A stretch of DNA of 35,801 nt from Candidatus Delongbacteria bacterium (GTDB lineage: Bacteria > Delongbacteria > UBA4055). The stretch is from positions 1-35,801 of the forward strand of contig JAFGUL010000215.1 of assembly GCA_016938535.1 (NCBI GenBank), read 5' to 3'. Positions 1-8,542 of this stretch are shown here, one piece after another. Numbering within the stretch: the first letter of the stretch is position 1; the number at the start of each line of letters is the position of its first letter. Under the pieces are notes generated by a model. It ran no database searches. It saw only the letters and a list, made by a program, of their open reading frames with translations, and had not been told where the DNA came from. The translations under genes and the position numbers were made by a program.

Positions 1-43
1 ACGACCCGATCAACGTATCGCACTTTAAAGGAGGTGAAGCTGA

Positions 44-247
44 GTGATACATATTAAAGTCAGAGACGGAGAACATTTCGAAAAAGCGTTGAAAAGATTC
101 ACCAAGACATTCGAAAAGAGCGGCGTACTTGCCGAGCTGAGAATGAGAGAAAGATACGACAAACCTACATGGGTAAACAGAAGAGAAAGGATCCAGGCTA
201 TGAGAAAACAGCAGAAGATCCAGAGAATGCAGAACAGAGGTTTCTAA
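44..247 (+). CDS. rpsU: 30S ribosomal protein bS21
   Basis: A 67-residue, strongly basic protein that matches bS21 along its length: an N-terminal beta-strand opening (IHIKVRDGE), then arginine/lysine-rich helices with an RRERIQAMRKQQ stretch. bS21 binds the 30S platform near the 3' end of 16S rRNA and helps translation initiation. The start is a GTG preceded by AAAGGAGGTG at about 27-36, a very strong Shine-Dalgarno, which settles the choice of start. A rho-independent terminator follows 23 bases after the stop, so the gene is probably transcribed largely apart from cvpA. Nothing is odd about its length or composition. Confidence 0.96.
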   Translation: MIHIKVRDGEHFEKALKRFTKTFEKSGVLAELRMRERYDKPTWVNRRERIQAMRKQQKIQRMQNRGF

Positions 248-270
248 TCATAATTTGATACATTATAAAA

Positions 271-299
271 AAAGGGTGACATGTTCACTCTTTTTTTTT
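271..299 (+). terminator. rho-independent terminator of rpsU
   Basis: A nine-pair stem (AAAGGGTGA with TCACTCTTT, one G-U pair) around loop CATGT, running into nine T residues at 291-299. It lies between rpsU and cvpA on the plus strand. Confidence 0.85.
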
Positions 300-326
300 A
301 TATTTCAATAAATAACCGGAGCAGTT

Positions 327-1022
327 ATGAATATAATAGATATTTTCGTAGTGTCGGTAATAGCCATATTCGCACTCTTCGGATTCCTGAAAGGATTTGT
401 ATCACAATTATTTCAGGCCGCGGGAATATTCTGCGCTTTTTGGTTCAATACTCCGGTAAGTATATTCCTTGCGGAAAGATTTTCTGACGAACCGGAAGGT
501 CTGATTCTGCTTCTTACCGGCATAGCCGCTTTTTTACTGATATTCTCAGCTTTCTTTATCACAGGATGGCTTATAAGCAAGACCGTTAATTTTGCACTGA
601 CTTCCATTCCCAACAGAGCGGCAGGAATAGCTTTCGGTGCTGTTAAAGGATTTCTTGTAGTTACCGTTGTATTTCTGATTATAAGATCTCTTTCTGCTGA
701 CGGAAGTTCTTTTCTGGACAGATATATAATACCAGATAAAGCTACAGACGATATTTTAGACAGATCTCTTGAGATAGCGTCAGAAGCATCGGATGGAGAA
801 ATTGCAGAAAAACTTGAAGAAATGAAGGATTCCGGCAGGAATACGGATTATGAAGACAGCTCAAGGACATATTCAAGGATAGGTTATGCTGCCTATCGGG
901 TATCGGCCATGATGGACCCTTTCGTAGAGAACATCAGGTCAATGGCTGAAAGTAAGATCGATGAAGTAATAGAAGAGAAAGTGACCGGTAAGATCGATGA
1001 AATGAAAGAAAATCTGCAATAA
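327..1022 (+). CDS. cvpA: CvpA family membrane protein
   Basis: A 231-residue inner-membrane protein. The first 125 residues hold four hydrophobic segments in the CvpA pattern: IIDIFVVSVIAIFALFGFLKGF, a second segment ending near residue 50, then two long hydrophobic stretches around 60-85 and 103-120. The rest is a charged, helical tail rich in Glu and Lys. CvpA proteins are needed for colicin V export in E. coli and affect envelope function elsewhere; the molecular activity is not settled. The start ATG has a weak GGAG just upstream. clpC begins 24 bases after the stop, so the two are probably co-transcribed. The family call is sound from topology and motif, but the role here is unknown. 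Confidence 0.85.
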   Translation: MNIIDIFVVSVIAIFALFGFLKGFVSQLFQAAGIFCAFWFNTPVSIFLAERFSDEPEGLILLLTGIAAFLLIFSAFFITGWLISKTVNFALTSIPNRAAGIAFGAVKGFLVVTVVFLIIRSLSADGSSFLDRYIIPDKATDDILDRSLEIASEASDGEIAEKLEEMKDSGRNTDYEDSSRTYSRIGYAAYRVSAMMDPFVENIRSMAESKIDEVIEEKVTGKIDEMKENLQ

Positions 1023-1046
1023 ACAGAAAACTCTCTGAGGAAATTT

Positions 1047-3500
1047 ATGGAAACGAACTTTTCTACACGAATGATAAAACTGATCAATCTTTCAAAAGAG
1101 ATAACCCTTCAGCTCGGCAACGATACCGTTTATCCGGGACATCTTGCGCTTGCGCTGCTGAGGCTTAACGAAGGTACTGCCATAAATATTTTAAATAAAC
1201 TTAATTGTGATCTTGTTACGATGGCGAGGGATCTGGAGAACGGACTTTCCAGAAATAAAAGCCTGATAAAGATCGGTTTCATTCCTATCAGCCATGAGAG
1301 CGACAGGATACTTGCCCAGTCGATCGTTGAATCGGCAGAGCTCAACAGCGTCTATTCCGGAACTGAACATCTTCTGCTTTCTCTTACGAAAGCCGTTAAC
1401 ACATTTCCCGAAAGGATTTTGAGGTTCCACGGCGTCACTTATCAGAGGATTAAGCAGATCCTGATGACAGGTTCGAACCAGAGACCCGGTAAGATGGCTA
1501 TTGAGAAAATGGACAGCACTCCTGATTTCAGTATTGAAATGTTCTCGCATGATATAACTCAGATGGCCAGGGAAGGAAAACTTGATCCTGTTATAGGACG
1601 GTCTGAAGAAATAGAGAGGATAATACAGATACTGTCCAGAAGAAAAAAGAACAATCCTATCCTTATCGGAGAACCGGGAACAGGCAAAACAGCTATCGTT
1701 GAAGGTCTTGCGGTCAAGATCATCGAGAAATCCGTTCCTTCGGTTCTGCTTAACAAGCGTATACTCGGTCTAGATCTGGGAATGCTTATAGCCGGTACCA
1801 AATACAGAGGTCAGTTCGAGGAAAGGATAAAGGCCGTTATAAAAGAGATCGAGAATGACAAGAACACGATCCTTTTCCTTGACGAGATACACACGATAGT
1901 AGGTGCCGGAAGCACGACAGGATCGATGGACGCGTCCAATATGTTCAAGCCGGCTCTCGCACGCGGCGATATACAGTGCGTCGGCGCTACAACGCTTGAC
2001 GAATACAGAACTACAATCGAGAAGGACGGCGCTCTGGAGAGAAGGTTCCAGAAGGTGCTTGTGAACCCGTCAACCGTGTCTGAAACTTACGAGATACTGA
2101 AAGGTCTTCAGCCGAAATACGAGAAACACCATAAAGTGAAGTATTCCGACGAATGCCTTCTTGCGGCAGCCGAACTGAGCGACAGGTACATCACGGACCG
2201 TTTCCTGCCTGACAAAGCAATTGATGTCATCGATGAAGCCGGAGCTAAGAAACATCTTACAGTCAAGATCCCGCAGAAGATCACTGACCTTGAGGAACAG
2301 ATAGATATTCTTAACAGAGATAAGAACCACTACATTGAAAAACAGGTTTTCGAGAAGGCAGCCGAACTCAGGGACAGAATAAACGGTCTGAAAGAGAAAC
2401 TCGAAAAAGAGAGGGAGAACTGGCAGAAATCGGCTTCCAACAAATTCCTTAGCATAAATGTGGAGAATGTCAGAGATATTATTTCGATGATGACTTCTAT
2501 CCCGATATCCAAGCTGGAGATCTCGGAAAGCAACAGGCTCAAAAGAATTTCAAGAACGATTTCAAAGAGAATAATCGATCAGAGCGAGGCTGTTGAGTCC
2601 GTAATCAGAAGAGTCAAAAGAGCGCGTACCGGTTTCAAAGACCCGAAGCGGCCTATAGGATCATTTCTTTTTCTCGGACCGACAGGAGTGGGAAAAACAG
2701 AATTGGCAAAAGTTCTCGCCGAAGAGATATTTGAAAATCAGAGATCGCTCATAAAGATCGACATGAGCGAATACATGGAAAAATTCAACGTTTCGAGAAT
2801 GATAGGATCACCTCCGGGTTATGTAGGCTACGGAGAGGGAGGACAGCTCAGCGAAAAAGTACGCAGGCATCCTTATTCGGTCGTCCTGTTCGATGAGATA
2901 GAGAAAGCTCACCCGGATGTATTCGGAATGTTATTGCAGGTTCTTGATGAGGGTACTCTCACTGACGGAAACGGGAGAAAGGTCGATTTCAAAAATACAA
3001 TTATCATCTTCACGTCGAACATAGGTACAAAAAACCTGTCAAGCACTGAAAATATCGGATTCGGCAGTAAAACATCCTTTGTTGAAAAAGAGCTCAAGAT
3101 GAAAGAAAGTATAAGGAAAACCGCTGAAAAATATTTTAAACCTGAATTTTTAAACAGGATCGATGAAGTTATAATTTTCAATCATCTTTCCGACGCCGCA
3201 GTTCTTCAGATAATCTCAAATCATATAGAAAACGCCTGCGAAAAACTTTCTAAAATTGATGTTCACCTTATGATATCTCCTAAAGTAAAAAATTACATCC
3301 TGAAAGAATTCTATGATCAGGAAAACGGGGCCAGACCATTGAAACGGGCAGTTGAAAACCTTATTGAAGATCCTGTAGCTGAAAAGATAATTTCAGGTGA
3401 AGTCAAATACGGGGATATTATTAAAATATCTGTATCCAAGAATAAACTGATCTATATTAAAAATGATAAAACTTCCGTAAGTTACGAAAATAACCAATGA
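1047..3500 (+). CDS. clpC: ClpC-type AAA+ unfoldase of the Clp protease
   Basis: An 817-residue ClpC/ClpA-class Hsp100 protein that unfolds substrates and feeds them to ClpP. Order of parts: N-domain with two repeats (about 5-145); first AAA+ module with Walker A GEPGTGKT at 208-215 and Walker B ILFLDE at 275-280; a UVR-like coiled segment around 420-460, typical of ClpC; second AAA+ module with Walker A GPTGVGKT at 544-551 and the pore loop GYVGYGEGG. The IGFG motif at about 670-673 matches the loop that docks on ClpP, so this is a protease partner and not a ClpB disaggregase; the long ClpB middle domain is absent. Start has GAGGA upstream. It follows cvpA closely. No clpP, mcsA or mcsB is present in the window. 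Confidence 0.93.
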   Translation: METNFSTRMIKLINLSKEITLQLGNDTVYPGHLALALLRLNEGTAINILNKLNCDLVTMARDLENGLSRNKSLIKIGFIPISHESDRILAQSIVESAELNSVYSGTEHLLLSLTKAVNTFPERILRFHGVTYQRIKQILMTGSNQRPGKMAIEKMDSTPDFSIEMFSHDITQMAREGKLDPVIGRSEEIERIIQILSRRKKNNPILIGEPGTGKTAIVEGLAVKIIEKSVPSVLLNKRILGLDLGMLIAGTKYRGQFEERIKAVIKEIENDKNTILFLDEIHTIVGAGSTTGSMDASNMFKPALARGDIQCVGATTLDEYRTTIEKDGALERRFQKVLVNPSTVSETYEILKGLQPKYEKHHKVKYSDECLLAAAELSDRYITDRFLPDKAIDVIDEAGAKKHLTVKIPQKITDLEEQIDILNRDKNHYIEKQVFEKAAELRDRINGLKEKLEKERENWQKSASNKFLSINVENVRDIISMMTSIPISKLEISESNRLKRISRTISKRIIDQSEAVESVIRRVKRARTGFKDPKRPIGSFLFLGPTGVGKTELAKVLAEEIFENQRSLIKIDMSEYMEKFNVSRMIGSPPGYVGYGEGGQLSEKVRRHPYSVVLFDEIEKAHPDVFGMLLQVLDEGTLTDGNGRKVDFKNTIIIFTSNIGTKNLSSTENIGFGSKTSFVEKELKMKESIRKTAEKYFKPEFLNRIDEVIIFNHLSDAAVLQIISNHIENACEKLSKIDVHLMISPKVKNYILKEFYDQENGARPLKRAVENLIEDPVAEKIISGEVKYGDIIKISVSKNKLIYIKNDKTSVSYENNQ

Positions 3501-3561
3501 CCTTTTGTGAACAAACTGTCTATATTATACGGTTTTCTTAAAATATTTTCTCAAAATTTTT

Positions 3562-3661
3562 CTTGACACAGCTTTATTTTTATTAGATTTCCCTAATAAC
3601 ACAATAACATTATATTCAAATCAGATTAGGATTGAATTATTGTTAATAATTCTATGTCAAG
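3562..3661. repeat. AT-rich structured dyad between convergent genes
   Basis: The 251-base gap between clpC and the convergent gene ending at 3752 holds no convincing ORF. Within it, CTTGACACAG at 3562-3571 faces CTATGTCAAG at 3652-3661 (nine of ten pairs). The enclosed bases can form three further hairpins: TTATTAG/CTAATAA (3580-3599), a TTCAA-TC/GA-TTGAA stem with one bulge (about 3616-3638), and GAATTATT/AATAATTC (3634-3652), the last two competing for shared bases. It could be a small palindromic repeat, a structured RNA or a shared 3' region for the two converging transcripts. Function is unknown. Confidence 0.45.
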
Positions 3662-3751
3662 CCAAAAATCAAAAATGTTTGAAAAAAACAACCATTATTT
3701 ATCTGTTAAAAGATTGTGAATAACTTTGTGAAACTGTCCGGAACAAAGTAC

Positions 3752-4378
3752 CTATTCTTTATATATGCCCTGTATATCTCTGCCGTAATTACCCTCGGGA
3801 GTCTCAACAATAATGTAGAGCATGTTCTCCTGCACGGGATTTTTTTCCAGAAATGCGACCGCAGACGCAGCATCCGGGCCTTTATGCATTCTGTAAATAA
3901 AAGTGTGTCCCATTTTTACTCGGGTCTGCTCTTTTACGAACTTAACCAGTTCGGGATGTCCGTGTTTTTTTTTCTTAAGCTGCTCTTTACCGTCAGGTTC
4001 CTTTTCATTGATCTTTATTCCGTTGTTCTTCAGGAACGATTTCTTTGCCTTGATGAACAGACCTACAGACATTTCTTCGCCGCATAAGATCGCTTCATAT
4101 TCTTCATTCTCTACCGGATAATATCCGTAAATGAGCACTTCGGTACAAATAAGCTCCTGAGTATCTTCTGCAAGTTTAACACAGCCTGAATCCAGTAAAG
4201 CTTTTACTGCGTCAGTTTCATCTTTGAACTTATAAAGCAGATAAGGCTCGAATTTCTGTTTTGTGTTTCTCTGCACCCAGTAGGCAGTGGCGATCTCGGC
4301 ACTATTGTGATATGTTCCCCTGTTGTCCGACTGTCTGTAAGATCTGTCTTTCGCGAAAATATTCTTCAGAAAGCTCAT
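3752..4378 (-). CDS. protein of unknown function, paralogue of the 4800-5543 protein
   Basis: A 208-residue soluble protein with no signal peptide or membrane segment. I do not recognise a named family. It aligns along its length with the product of 4800-5543: an N-terminal DR-Y...NRG patch, a block reading LLYKFKDETDAVKALL, another reading EDTQELIC followed by IYGYYP and a YEAILCG strand, a lysine-rich linker, then a C-terminal block FVKEQ...Y-YR ... AVAFLEKNP ... YIIVETPEGNYGRDIQGIY. That looks like two small alpha/beta domains joined by a linker. It is the last gene of a three-gene minus-strand operon, eight bases after the GNAT gene, with GAGGT as ribosome binding site. Function unknown. 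Confidence 0.8.
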   Translation of the reverse strand: MSFLKNIFAKDRSYRQSDNRGTYHNSAEIATAYWVQRNTKQKFEPYLLYKFKDETDAVKALLDSGCVKLAEDTQELICTEVLIYGYYPVENEEYEAILCGEEMSVGLFIKAKKSFLKNNGIKINEKEPDGKEQLKKKKHGHPELVKFVKEQTRVKMGHTFIYRMHKGPDAASAVAFLEKNPVQENMLYIIVETPEGNYGRDIQGIYKE

Positions 4379-4386
4379 TTATACCT

Positions 4387-4803
4387 CTAAAGTTCTTTTA
4401 TCATTTTTTTATGCTCGATCCCGGCTTCCATAAAATATTCTCCTACAGGTTCATAGCCCAGGTTCATATAGAACTGTATTGCATGTTTTTGTGAATTCAG
4501 AAAAGTCTTTCTGATACCGTTCTTTTCAGCGGTCTCTTCGAGTTTGTTCATTATCATTGAGCCGAAACCCATACCTCTGTATTCTTCCAGCACAGCAATC
4601 CTTCCTATATGCCCGTCCGTTTCCATTCTGCCTGTTCCAATAGCCTCACCGTTCTTGATCAGAAGGACATGAAAACATAAACTGTCCTTTCCGTCGATCT
4701 CCAGTTCCTCAGGAACACACTGCCCTTCAACGAAAACCTTATGCCTGACAGTTCTTATCTTATCCTCATTTTCCTCGTATGTTGTCTGAAATATCGAGAT
4801 CAT
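4387..4803 (-). CDS. GNAT family N-acetyltransferase (YjcF/ElaA-like)
   Basis: A 138-residue single-domain GNAT enzyme that should transfer an acetyl group from acetyl-CoA to an unknown small substrate. Visible family marks are RHKVFVEGQCVPEELEIDGKD near the N-terminus, HVLLI...GEAIGTGRM, the acetyl-CoA pyrophosphate loop EEYRGMGFGSMIM, and the C-terminal FYMNLGYEPVGEYFMEAGIEH; this pattern is the YjcF/ElaA subgroup. Its ATG overlaps the stop of the upstream gene by four bases (ATGA), so translation is probably coupled. It sits between two paralogous proteins of unknown function, which hints that it may work with, or modify, one of them; that link is inference. Confidence 0.88.
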   Translation of the reverse strand: MISIFQTTYEENEDKIRTVRHKVFVEGQCVPEELEIDGKDSLCFHVLLIKNGEAIGTGRMETDGHIGRIAVLEEYRGMGFGSMIMNKLEETAEKNGIRKTFLNSQKHAIQFYMNLGYEPVGEYFMEAGIEHKKMIKEL

Positions 4804-5543
4804 TTTTCAGCCTTGTCATTTTTCTTTTTCTTTTCGGGGAAAAAAATTCCGTTATAGTTCCTGCCGAAGCTTCCCCTCGGAGTTTTTACGATAATAATAT
4901 TCGATCTGTCAACTACGAGTTTGGTTTGAAGAAAAGCGACCGCATCCGCTTTCGTTCTTGCCTTATATATCCTGAAAGTGTAATTATTTCCTCTCTTTAC
5001 CGCTTTCTCCTCCTTAACGAATTCTACTTCCGGAGATTTTTTGGGGACTTCAGGCTTTTTATCAATAACTTCAGAATCCTTATCGTTTTTTTTCTTAATT
5101 AAAGGCTTCAAGACAGCTTTTACTGCAGGTTCCTTAATTTCAGCTTTCTTTTTGTCTTCAGGTTTTTTTGAATTAATCTTCTTTCCTTTATATTTTTCGA
5201 AGATTTTTTCTGCTTCAGAAAACATCCTGCCATTTATTTCCTTTCCGCACAGAATAACCTCATAGTTACCTTCAGACGTAGGATAGTATCCGTAAATGAT
5301 CGGTTTAAGACAGATAAGCTCCTCGGTGTCATGCGCTACTTTTATATAATCAAGGTTCATTAAAGCTGCTACAGCATCAGTTTCGTCAGAAAATTCATAA
5401 AGCAGGAACGGATCGAATTTCTTGAGTTTTTCTCTTATTTTCCAAAAATTCGTTGCAGAATCCTCGTCTTTCTGGAAAGATCCCCTGTTTTCACGGTCAT
5501 TATAGATCCTGTCTTTTTTAATCAGCTTTTTGAGTAATTCCAT
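4800..5543 (-). CDS. protein of unknown function, longer paralogue of the 3752-4378 protein
   Basis: A 247-residue soluble protein, first gene of the minus-strand operon. It shares with its downstream paralogue the blocks DR-Y...NRG, LLYEFSDETDAVAALM, HDTEELIC, IYGYYP, YEVILCG, and the C-terminal FVKEEKAVKRG ... AVAFLQTK ... IIIVKTPRGSFGRNYNGI. The difference is a longer linker, about residues 120-170, almost entirely Lys, Glu, Asp, Pro and Ala and probably disordered, plus a lysine-rich C-terminus. The upstream Shine-Dalgarno is weak (GGCGGGC). The pair plus GNAT arrangement suggests an old duplication around the acetyltransferase. No family name is offered. Confidence 0.78.
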   Translation of the reverse strand: MELLKKLIKKDRIYNDRENRGSFQKDEDSATNFWKIREKLKKFDPFLLYEFSDETDAVAALMNLDYIKVAHDTEELICLKPIIYGYYPTSEGNYEVILCGKEINGRMFSEAEKIFEKYKGKKINSKKPEDKKKAEIKEPAVKAVLKPLIKKKNDKDSEVIDKKPEVPKKSPEVEFVKEEKAVKRGNNYTFRIYKARTKADAVAFLQTKLVVDRSNIIIVKTPRGSFGRNYNGIFFPEKKKKNDKAEK

Positions 5544-5698
5544 AAAGTGCCCGCCATGTTCGTATTTTTCTTTTCAAGTTCCAAACTTCTGTTAATAAAC
5601 TGAAAATAATATAATTTGTTAGATTTTCCAAACGATTTTTGTTCTAATTTTGGTGAAAATAATTTATCTTTCCCGAATGAACACAATTCGGAGCCGGA

Positions 5699-6340
5699 AT
5701 GAAGAATGAAATATCGGAACTTAAAAACCTGTATAATACGATAATTGATGATATCAGAAACAGACTTGAAGACTTCCGTTCCGGATTTCTGAACATGGAT
5801 AATGACAGCCTGTTCGCCGAACTCTCTTTTTGTACTCTTACACCTCAATCAAAAGCAAAATCATGCTGGAGAGCAGTCGAAAATCTAAGAGATTCCCGTT
5901 TACTGTACGAAGCATGCAAGGATATAATTCGGCAGAATATTACTGGTGTAAGGTTCCATAATAATAAAAGCGCCTATATAGAAGCTAACCGCACACTTTT
6001 CTACTCAATGGATTTCAAAAAATTTATTCTGGATAATGTTAAGGACATAATTAAACTCAGAAAGTGGCTGGTAACGAACATTAAAGGGTACAGCTTTAAA
6101 GAAGCAAGCCATTTCCTTAGAAACATAGGTTACGGATCTGAAATAGCTATTCTGGATAGACATATACTGAAAAACATGGTTGCATACGGTATTATTAATG
6201 AAATACCGAAATCTATTAATGAAAGAACTTATCTTGAGCTGGAGCAGAAACTGCTCGGTTTTTCAAAAAGAAACCGGATCCCGCCGGACCATCTCGATAT
6301 ATTGTTCTGGTACAAACAGACCGGAGAAATTTTTAAATGA
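5699..6340 (+). CDS. ogg: 8-oxoguanine DNA glycosylase/AP lyase, Ogg2 (archaeal-type) family
   Basis: A 213-residue helix-hairpin-helix glycosylase that should excise 8-oxoguanine and cut the abasic site by beta-elimination. The Ogg2 signature is clear: IKGYSFKEASHFLRNIGYG followed by AILDRHIL. By comparison with the Methanocaldococcus enzyme, Lys134 would be the Schiff-base nucleophile and Asp153 the catalytic acid. The early FCTLTPQSKAKSCW stretch is also typical. Length is normal for Ogg2 (about 200-215). The ATG has CGGAG nine bases upstream. The stop overlaps the start of the MFS gene by four bases (ATGA), so the two are one transcription unit. It diverges from the operon at 3752-5543 across 155 bases with no sure promoter. 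Confidence 0.9.
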   Translation: MKNEISELKNLYNTIIDDIRNRLEDFRSGFLNMDNDSLFAELSFCTLTPQSKAKSCWRAVENLRDSRLLYEACKDIIRQNITGVRFHNNKSAYIEANRTLFYSMDFKKFILDNVKDIIKLRKWLVTNIKGYSFKEASHFLRNIGYGSEIAILDRHILKNMVAYGIINEIPKSINERTYLELEQKLLGFSKRNRIPPDHLDILFWYKQTGEIFK

Positions 6341-7593
6341 GCAGTGAAAATTATAAAGAGATCGTAAAAGACAGGCAGATCTGGAAATTCTGCGCATACG
6401 GTTTCTTAAGAGACCTTAAGTTCTTCGAGCCTTTCCTGATCATTTTTCTAATGCAGTCCGGACTAAACCTTTTCCAGATAGGTCTTTTATATTCAGTACG
6501 CGAAACTATGTCTTTTGTATTCGAGATACCATCCGGTATAATCGCCGACAATTACGGCAAAAAACGGGAACTGACATGGTGTTTCTCTTTCTATATTATA
6601 TCCTTCATACTATTCTTCTTCGGACTGAACTTCTGGATGTATGCGCTGGCGATGGCGTTCTTTGGTCTTGGTGAAGCTTTCAGGTCAGGAACTCACAAAG
6701 CGATGATCTATTCATATCTTGAGCAGAAAGGATGGTTCGGACAGAAGAATTTTGTATACGGCAGGACAAGATCTTTCTCGATGATAGGATCGGCGGTCTC
6801 ATCCCTTCTTTCGATCGTATTCCTTTTTCAGATCGATGCACTCAAAGCGCTATTCCTCATTTCAGTAATACCGTATATCGCGGAAATAATTCTTATACTT
6901 TCATACCCGGACAGTCTGGATGAGATAAAAAAGACTAAATTCAGCTTCAGAGAATTTTTCAAGATAAGCGTATCAGAATTTAAAAGAGTCGTCAGAGATT
7001 CCGCTATCCTCAAAACTATCACATCGTCTTCAATATTCGACGCGATATTCGGAAGCATAAAAGACTATATCCAGCCGATACTTGCAGGTCTTCTTACCGC
7101 TTTCACGTTTAAAACTTTTATTGACCTTGACGAAAAAATGACGCTCAAGATCAGCCTGGCGCTGGTCTACACGGCTATATACATCATAAGCGCTGCTGCC
7201 TCGAGAAATGTCTACAGACTCAATAAAAAGCGAACCTCCTCTCTGCTTATGAAATCCACAATGAGCATTCTCGGATTTACATGCTTCGTTATAGCCGCGT
7301 CCGTAAAATTAGATCTCGTTGTACTCGTTGTACTGAGCTTTTTCTTCCTTTTCGTGCTCAAAAATCTGAGAAGGCCTATTTTTGTGGATGTAATAGGTGA
7401 TCTTATGGGCAAGGACCAGAGAGCGACGGTTCTTTCGGTCGAGAACCAGATGACCGGAATATTTACTATAGTATTAGCTCCTCTTTTCGGCTACATTGCG
7501 GACAATTTCTCTTTTTCAGTTCTTTTTATTTTTATAGGCGTATCGGTTTTCATGATCAATCTGTTCGTAAAAGTGCCTGAAACCGTCAAATGA
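6337..7593 (+). CDS. major facilitator superfamily transporter
   Basis: A 418-residue polytopic inner-membrane protein with about twelve hydrophobic segments. The loop between helices 2 and 3 carries the MFS motif-A pattern GIIADNYGKKR near residue 67, and the second half has a degenerate copy (FVDVIGDLMGKDQRATVLS). The FGLGEAFRSGTHKAMIYSYLE stretch in helix 4-5 resembles a clade of uncharacterised bacterial MFS proteins; the substrate cannot be told. Translation is probably coupled to the upstream glycosylase through the four-base overlap. A functional tie between DNA repair and export is not evident. The gene ends 72 bases before ppiC, with a new promoter in between. Confidence 0.88.
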   Translation: MSSENYKEIVKDRQIWKFCAYGFLRDLKFFEPFLIIFLMQSGLNLFQIGLLYSVRETMSFVFEIPSGIIADNYGKKRELTWCFSFYIISFILFFFGLNFWMYALAMAFFGLGEAFRSGTHKAMIYSYLEQKGWFGQKNFVYGRTRSFSMIGSAVSSLLSIVFLFQIDALKALFLISVIPYIAEIILILSYPDSLDEIKKTKFSFREFFKISVSEFKRVVRDSAILKTITSSSIFDAIFGSIKDYIQPILAGLLTAFTFKTFIDLDEKMTLKISLALVYTAIYIISAAASRNVYRLNKKRTSSLLMKSTMSILGFTCFVIAASVKLDLVVLVVLSFFFLFVLKNLRRPIFVDVIGDLMGKDQRATVLSVENQMTGIFTIVLAPLFGYIADNFSFSVLFIFIGVSVFMINLFVKVPETVK

Positions 7594-7598
7594 GTTCC

Positions 7599-7627
7599 TT
7601 GCAATATTTATTATAAATTCTTATCAT
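7599..7627 (+). promoter_or_regulatory. predicted sigma70-type promoter of the parvulin-rnr operon
   Basis: TTGCAA at 7599-7604, a 17-base spacer and TATCAT at 7622-7627, 39 bases before the ppiC start codon. Seen by eye against the general sigma70 consensus. Confidence 0.45.
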
Positions 7628-7665
7628 CCTTTAATTATGACCTTAAAAATCAAACGGAGAGAACA

Positions 7666-8523
7666 ATGATAAAAGTGAACGGCTACGAAATCACTGAAAA
7701 AGAGTTCGACATGGCTCTTGAAGAAAGAAAATACGTGCTGAAGAGACATGTGCTGGAAGAAAAAGAAGTTGAAGAGGTAGCTGATATCCTGATAGAAGGT
7801 GCGCTAATGCTGGAAAAAGCCGCCGGCGAGAATATCACCGTCTCCGATCAGGACATCGATGATATGATCTCTAAAATGAAACAGAGCTTTAAATCCGAGG
7901 AAGATTTTTTAAAGGTTCTGGAAAAAACCGGCGACGACATGAATACCCTCAGAGTAAGAGTTGAAAGAAACCTGAAACTGAGAAATTTCGTTTTAAAGAA
8001 ATTCTTTGAAGATACAAAGGTCTCCGATGAAGATCTGCTGAAATACTACGAGCAGTATCCCGAGAGATTTGCAAGAGGTGATGAAGTACGTGCGTCACAC
8101 ATACTTTTCGCTGAAACTGAAAAAGAAACCGCGCTTAACATTCACGAAAAACTGACGGAAGAGAAAGGTGATTTTGCGGAAGAGGCAAAACTGTATTCGA
8201 TCTGTCCGAGCAAAGAGAACGGCGGCGATCTGGGATTTTTCGACAGAGGAAAGATGGTGCCGGAATTCGAAAAAGCAGCATTCGCTACACCCGTCGGTGA
8301 AATATCGGACCTGGTACAATCCCAGTTCGGCTATCACATTATCAAGGTTACCGATAAAAGGGAAGGCGGAAAGTTCGAGCTTGATGAGGTTAGAGAACAA
8401 TTAAGGCAGGGCATGATCAATTCCATAGTTAACCATAAAATAAGGAAATATACTTCGGAACTGAAAGAAAAAGCGGATATTCAGATCGACACTGGTATTC
8501 TGTCTTCAAAATTCCCGAAATAA
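7666..8523 (+). CDS. parvulin-type peptidyl-prolyl cis-trans isomerase
   Basis: A 285-residue chaperone-like isomerase. An N-terminal SurA/trigger-factor-like helical region (1-135) leads to one parvulin domain at about 140-233: ASHILFAETEKE, then the core CPSKENGGDLGFFDRGKMVPEFEKAAF and FGYHIIKVTDKREGG. Parvulins catalyse rotation about X-Pro bonds and often help outer-membrane proteins fold. No signal peptide or lipobox is visible at the N-terminus (MIKVNGYEITEKEF), so as written it should be cytoplasmic, unlike PrsA or SurA. The ATG has GGAGAG upstream. It lies 19 bases ahead of the chosen rnr start, which points to an operon with RNase R. Confidence 0.88.
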   Translation: MIKVNGYEITEKEFDMALEERKYVLKRHVLEEKEVEEVADILIEGALMLEKAAGENITVSDQDIDDMISKMKQSFKSEEDFLKVLEKTGDDMNTLRVRVERNLKLRNFVLKKFFEDTKVSDEDLLKYYEQYPERFARGDEVRASHILFAETEKETALNIHEKLTEEKGDFAEEAKLYSICPSKENGGDLGFFDRGKMVPEFEKAAFATPVGEISDLVQSQFGYHIIKVTDKREGGKFELDEVREQLRQGMINSIVNHKIRKYTSELKEKADIQIDTGILSSKFPK

Positions 8524-8542
8524 ATAATTACGGAGAATGAAA

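Noticed and set aside
281..487. Plus-strand ORF of 68 codons overlapping the start of cvpA
   Set aside because: It begins inside the rpsU terminator, lacks a ribosome binding site and shadows cvpA in another frame.
3563..3600. Plus-strand TTGACA as part of a promoter
   Set aside because: No acceptable -10 at 16-18 bases and no plus-strand gene downstream.
3715..3723. DnaA-box-like TGTGAATAA in the AT-rich gap, raising the idea of a replication origin
   Set aside because: Only one good match, no cluster of boxes and no dnaA, dnaN or gidA nearby; it also overlaps the 3' flank of a gene.
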